Assembly: GCF_002939945.1 (NCBI RefSeq)
Contig: NZ_MDEB01000005.1
Location: 278,269 to 342,268, forward strand
Direction: 5' to 3'
Length of the DNA: 64,000 nucleotides
DNA from: Xanthomonas arboricola pv. populi
Lineage (GTDB): Bacteria > Pseudomonadota > Gammaproteobacteria > Xanthomonadales > Xanthomonadaceae
Part shown: positions 63,972-64,000 of the stretch, piece by piece
Layout of the letters: each line of letters starts with the position of its first letter
How positions within the stretch are numbered: position 1 is the stretch's first letter
The notes under the pieces: generated by a model
The model's database searches: none
Told to the model about the DNA's origin: nothing
What the model saw: the letters and a program-made list of their open reading frames with translations, nothing else
Program-made: the position numbers and the translations under genes

Positions 63972-64000
63972 TGCCAGCTAAAACTAGAGGTCTGCGGTTG

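Noticed and set aside
1..64000. CRISPR array
   Set aside because: No regularly spaced identical repeats and no cas genes seen; the GGGAATC repeats are short tandem-like arms, not CRISPR.
36803..64000. Right-hand attachment repeat (copy of the tRNA-Gly 3' end)
   Set aside because: Reading the island did not show a second copy of the tRNA 3' sequence; the end is probably off-window.

Overview
The window looks like a chromosomal segment of a Xanthomonas-type gammaproteobacterium. The evidence is the high-GC backbone, a fused cysNC gene, a LacI-controlled locus pairing a TonB receptor with glycosidases, and proteins carrying the Xanthomonas type IV secretion (T4SS) export domain XVIPCD. Species cannot be fixed from sequence reading alone.

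Backbone (1-36.8 kb, dense and GC-rich). Positions 1-5855 hold divergent assimilatory sulfate genes: cysJ-cysI on minus, running off the left edge, and cysD-cysNC on plus. Next come a two-gene RND efflux pump, an M1 aminopeptidase, a GNAT acetyltransferase, a SpoU-type RNA methyltransferase overlapping a type B carboxylesterase, and a carbohydrate locus (GH97 on minus; GH2 and a TonB-dependent receptor on plus; a LacI-family regulator) with a perfect LacI-type palindrome in its divergent promoter. From 26.8 to 34.6 kb there is an M28 peptidase, mscL, an FAH-family hydrolase, a small membrane protein, a Rieske protein, an SLC13 permease, trmB, thiG and thiS. An autotransporter GDSL esterase ends the backbone. 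Three copies of a paired inverted repeat built from GGGAATC-like units sit at gene junctions (cysJ/cysI, cysD/cysN, trmB/SLC13). They supply the CysN N-terminus and the TrmB C-terminus.

Island (36.8 kb to beyond the right edge, lower GC, many unknown genes). It starts at the 3' end of a tRNA-Gly(CCC) gene with a tyrosine integrase pointing inward. In order it carries: a T4SS effector with its lipoprotein immunity partner; a regulatory patch (solo LysR effector domain, XRE repressor, LysR gene broken by one stop codon); a two-gene unknown operon; a 237-aa unknown; a very large PD-(D/E)XK-like plus repeat protein; a convergent Upf1-like SF1 helicase; IS remnants; a TrbM-like secreted protein; a MASE1 membrane sensor overlapping a degenerate kinase-like protein; an orphan virB5-virB6 pair; a DUF4189 protein; a stop-interrupted small secreted gene; a membrane protein; a second immunity/effector pair (lipase type); and a MobH-like TraI relaxase whose 5' end looks truncated. 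The other island end and its attachment repeat were not found, so it probably continues past 64,000.

How the parts fit: the island combines integration and mobilisation functions (integrase, relaxase, TrbM-like) with interbacterial killing cargo (two effector/immunity pairs, extra VirB5/VirB6) and a central block of unknown large genes whose domains resemble anti-phage defence components. That central block (43.0-53.0 kb) is the best candidate for an undescribed system. No core T4SS ATPases or VirB7-B10 are present, so the effectors would need a T4SS encoded elsewhere.
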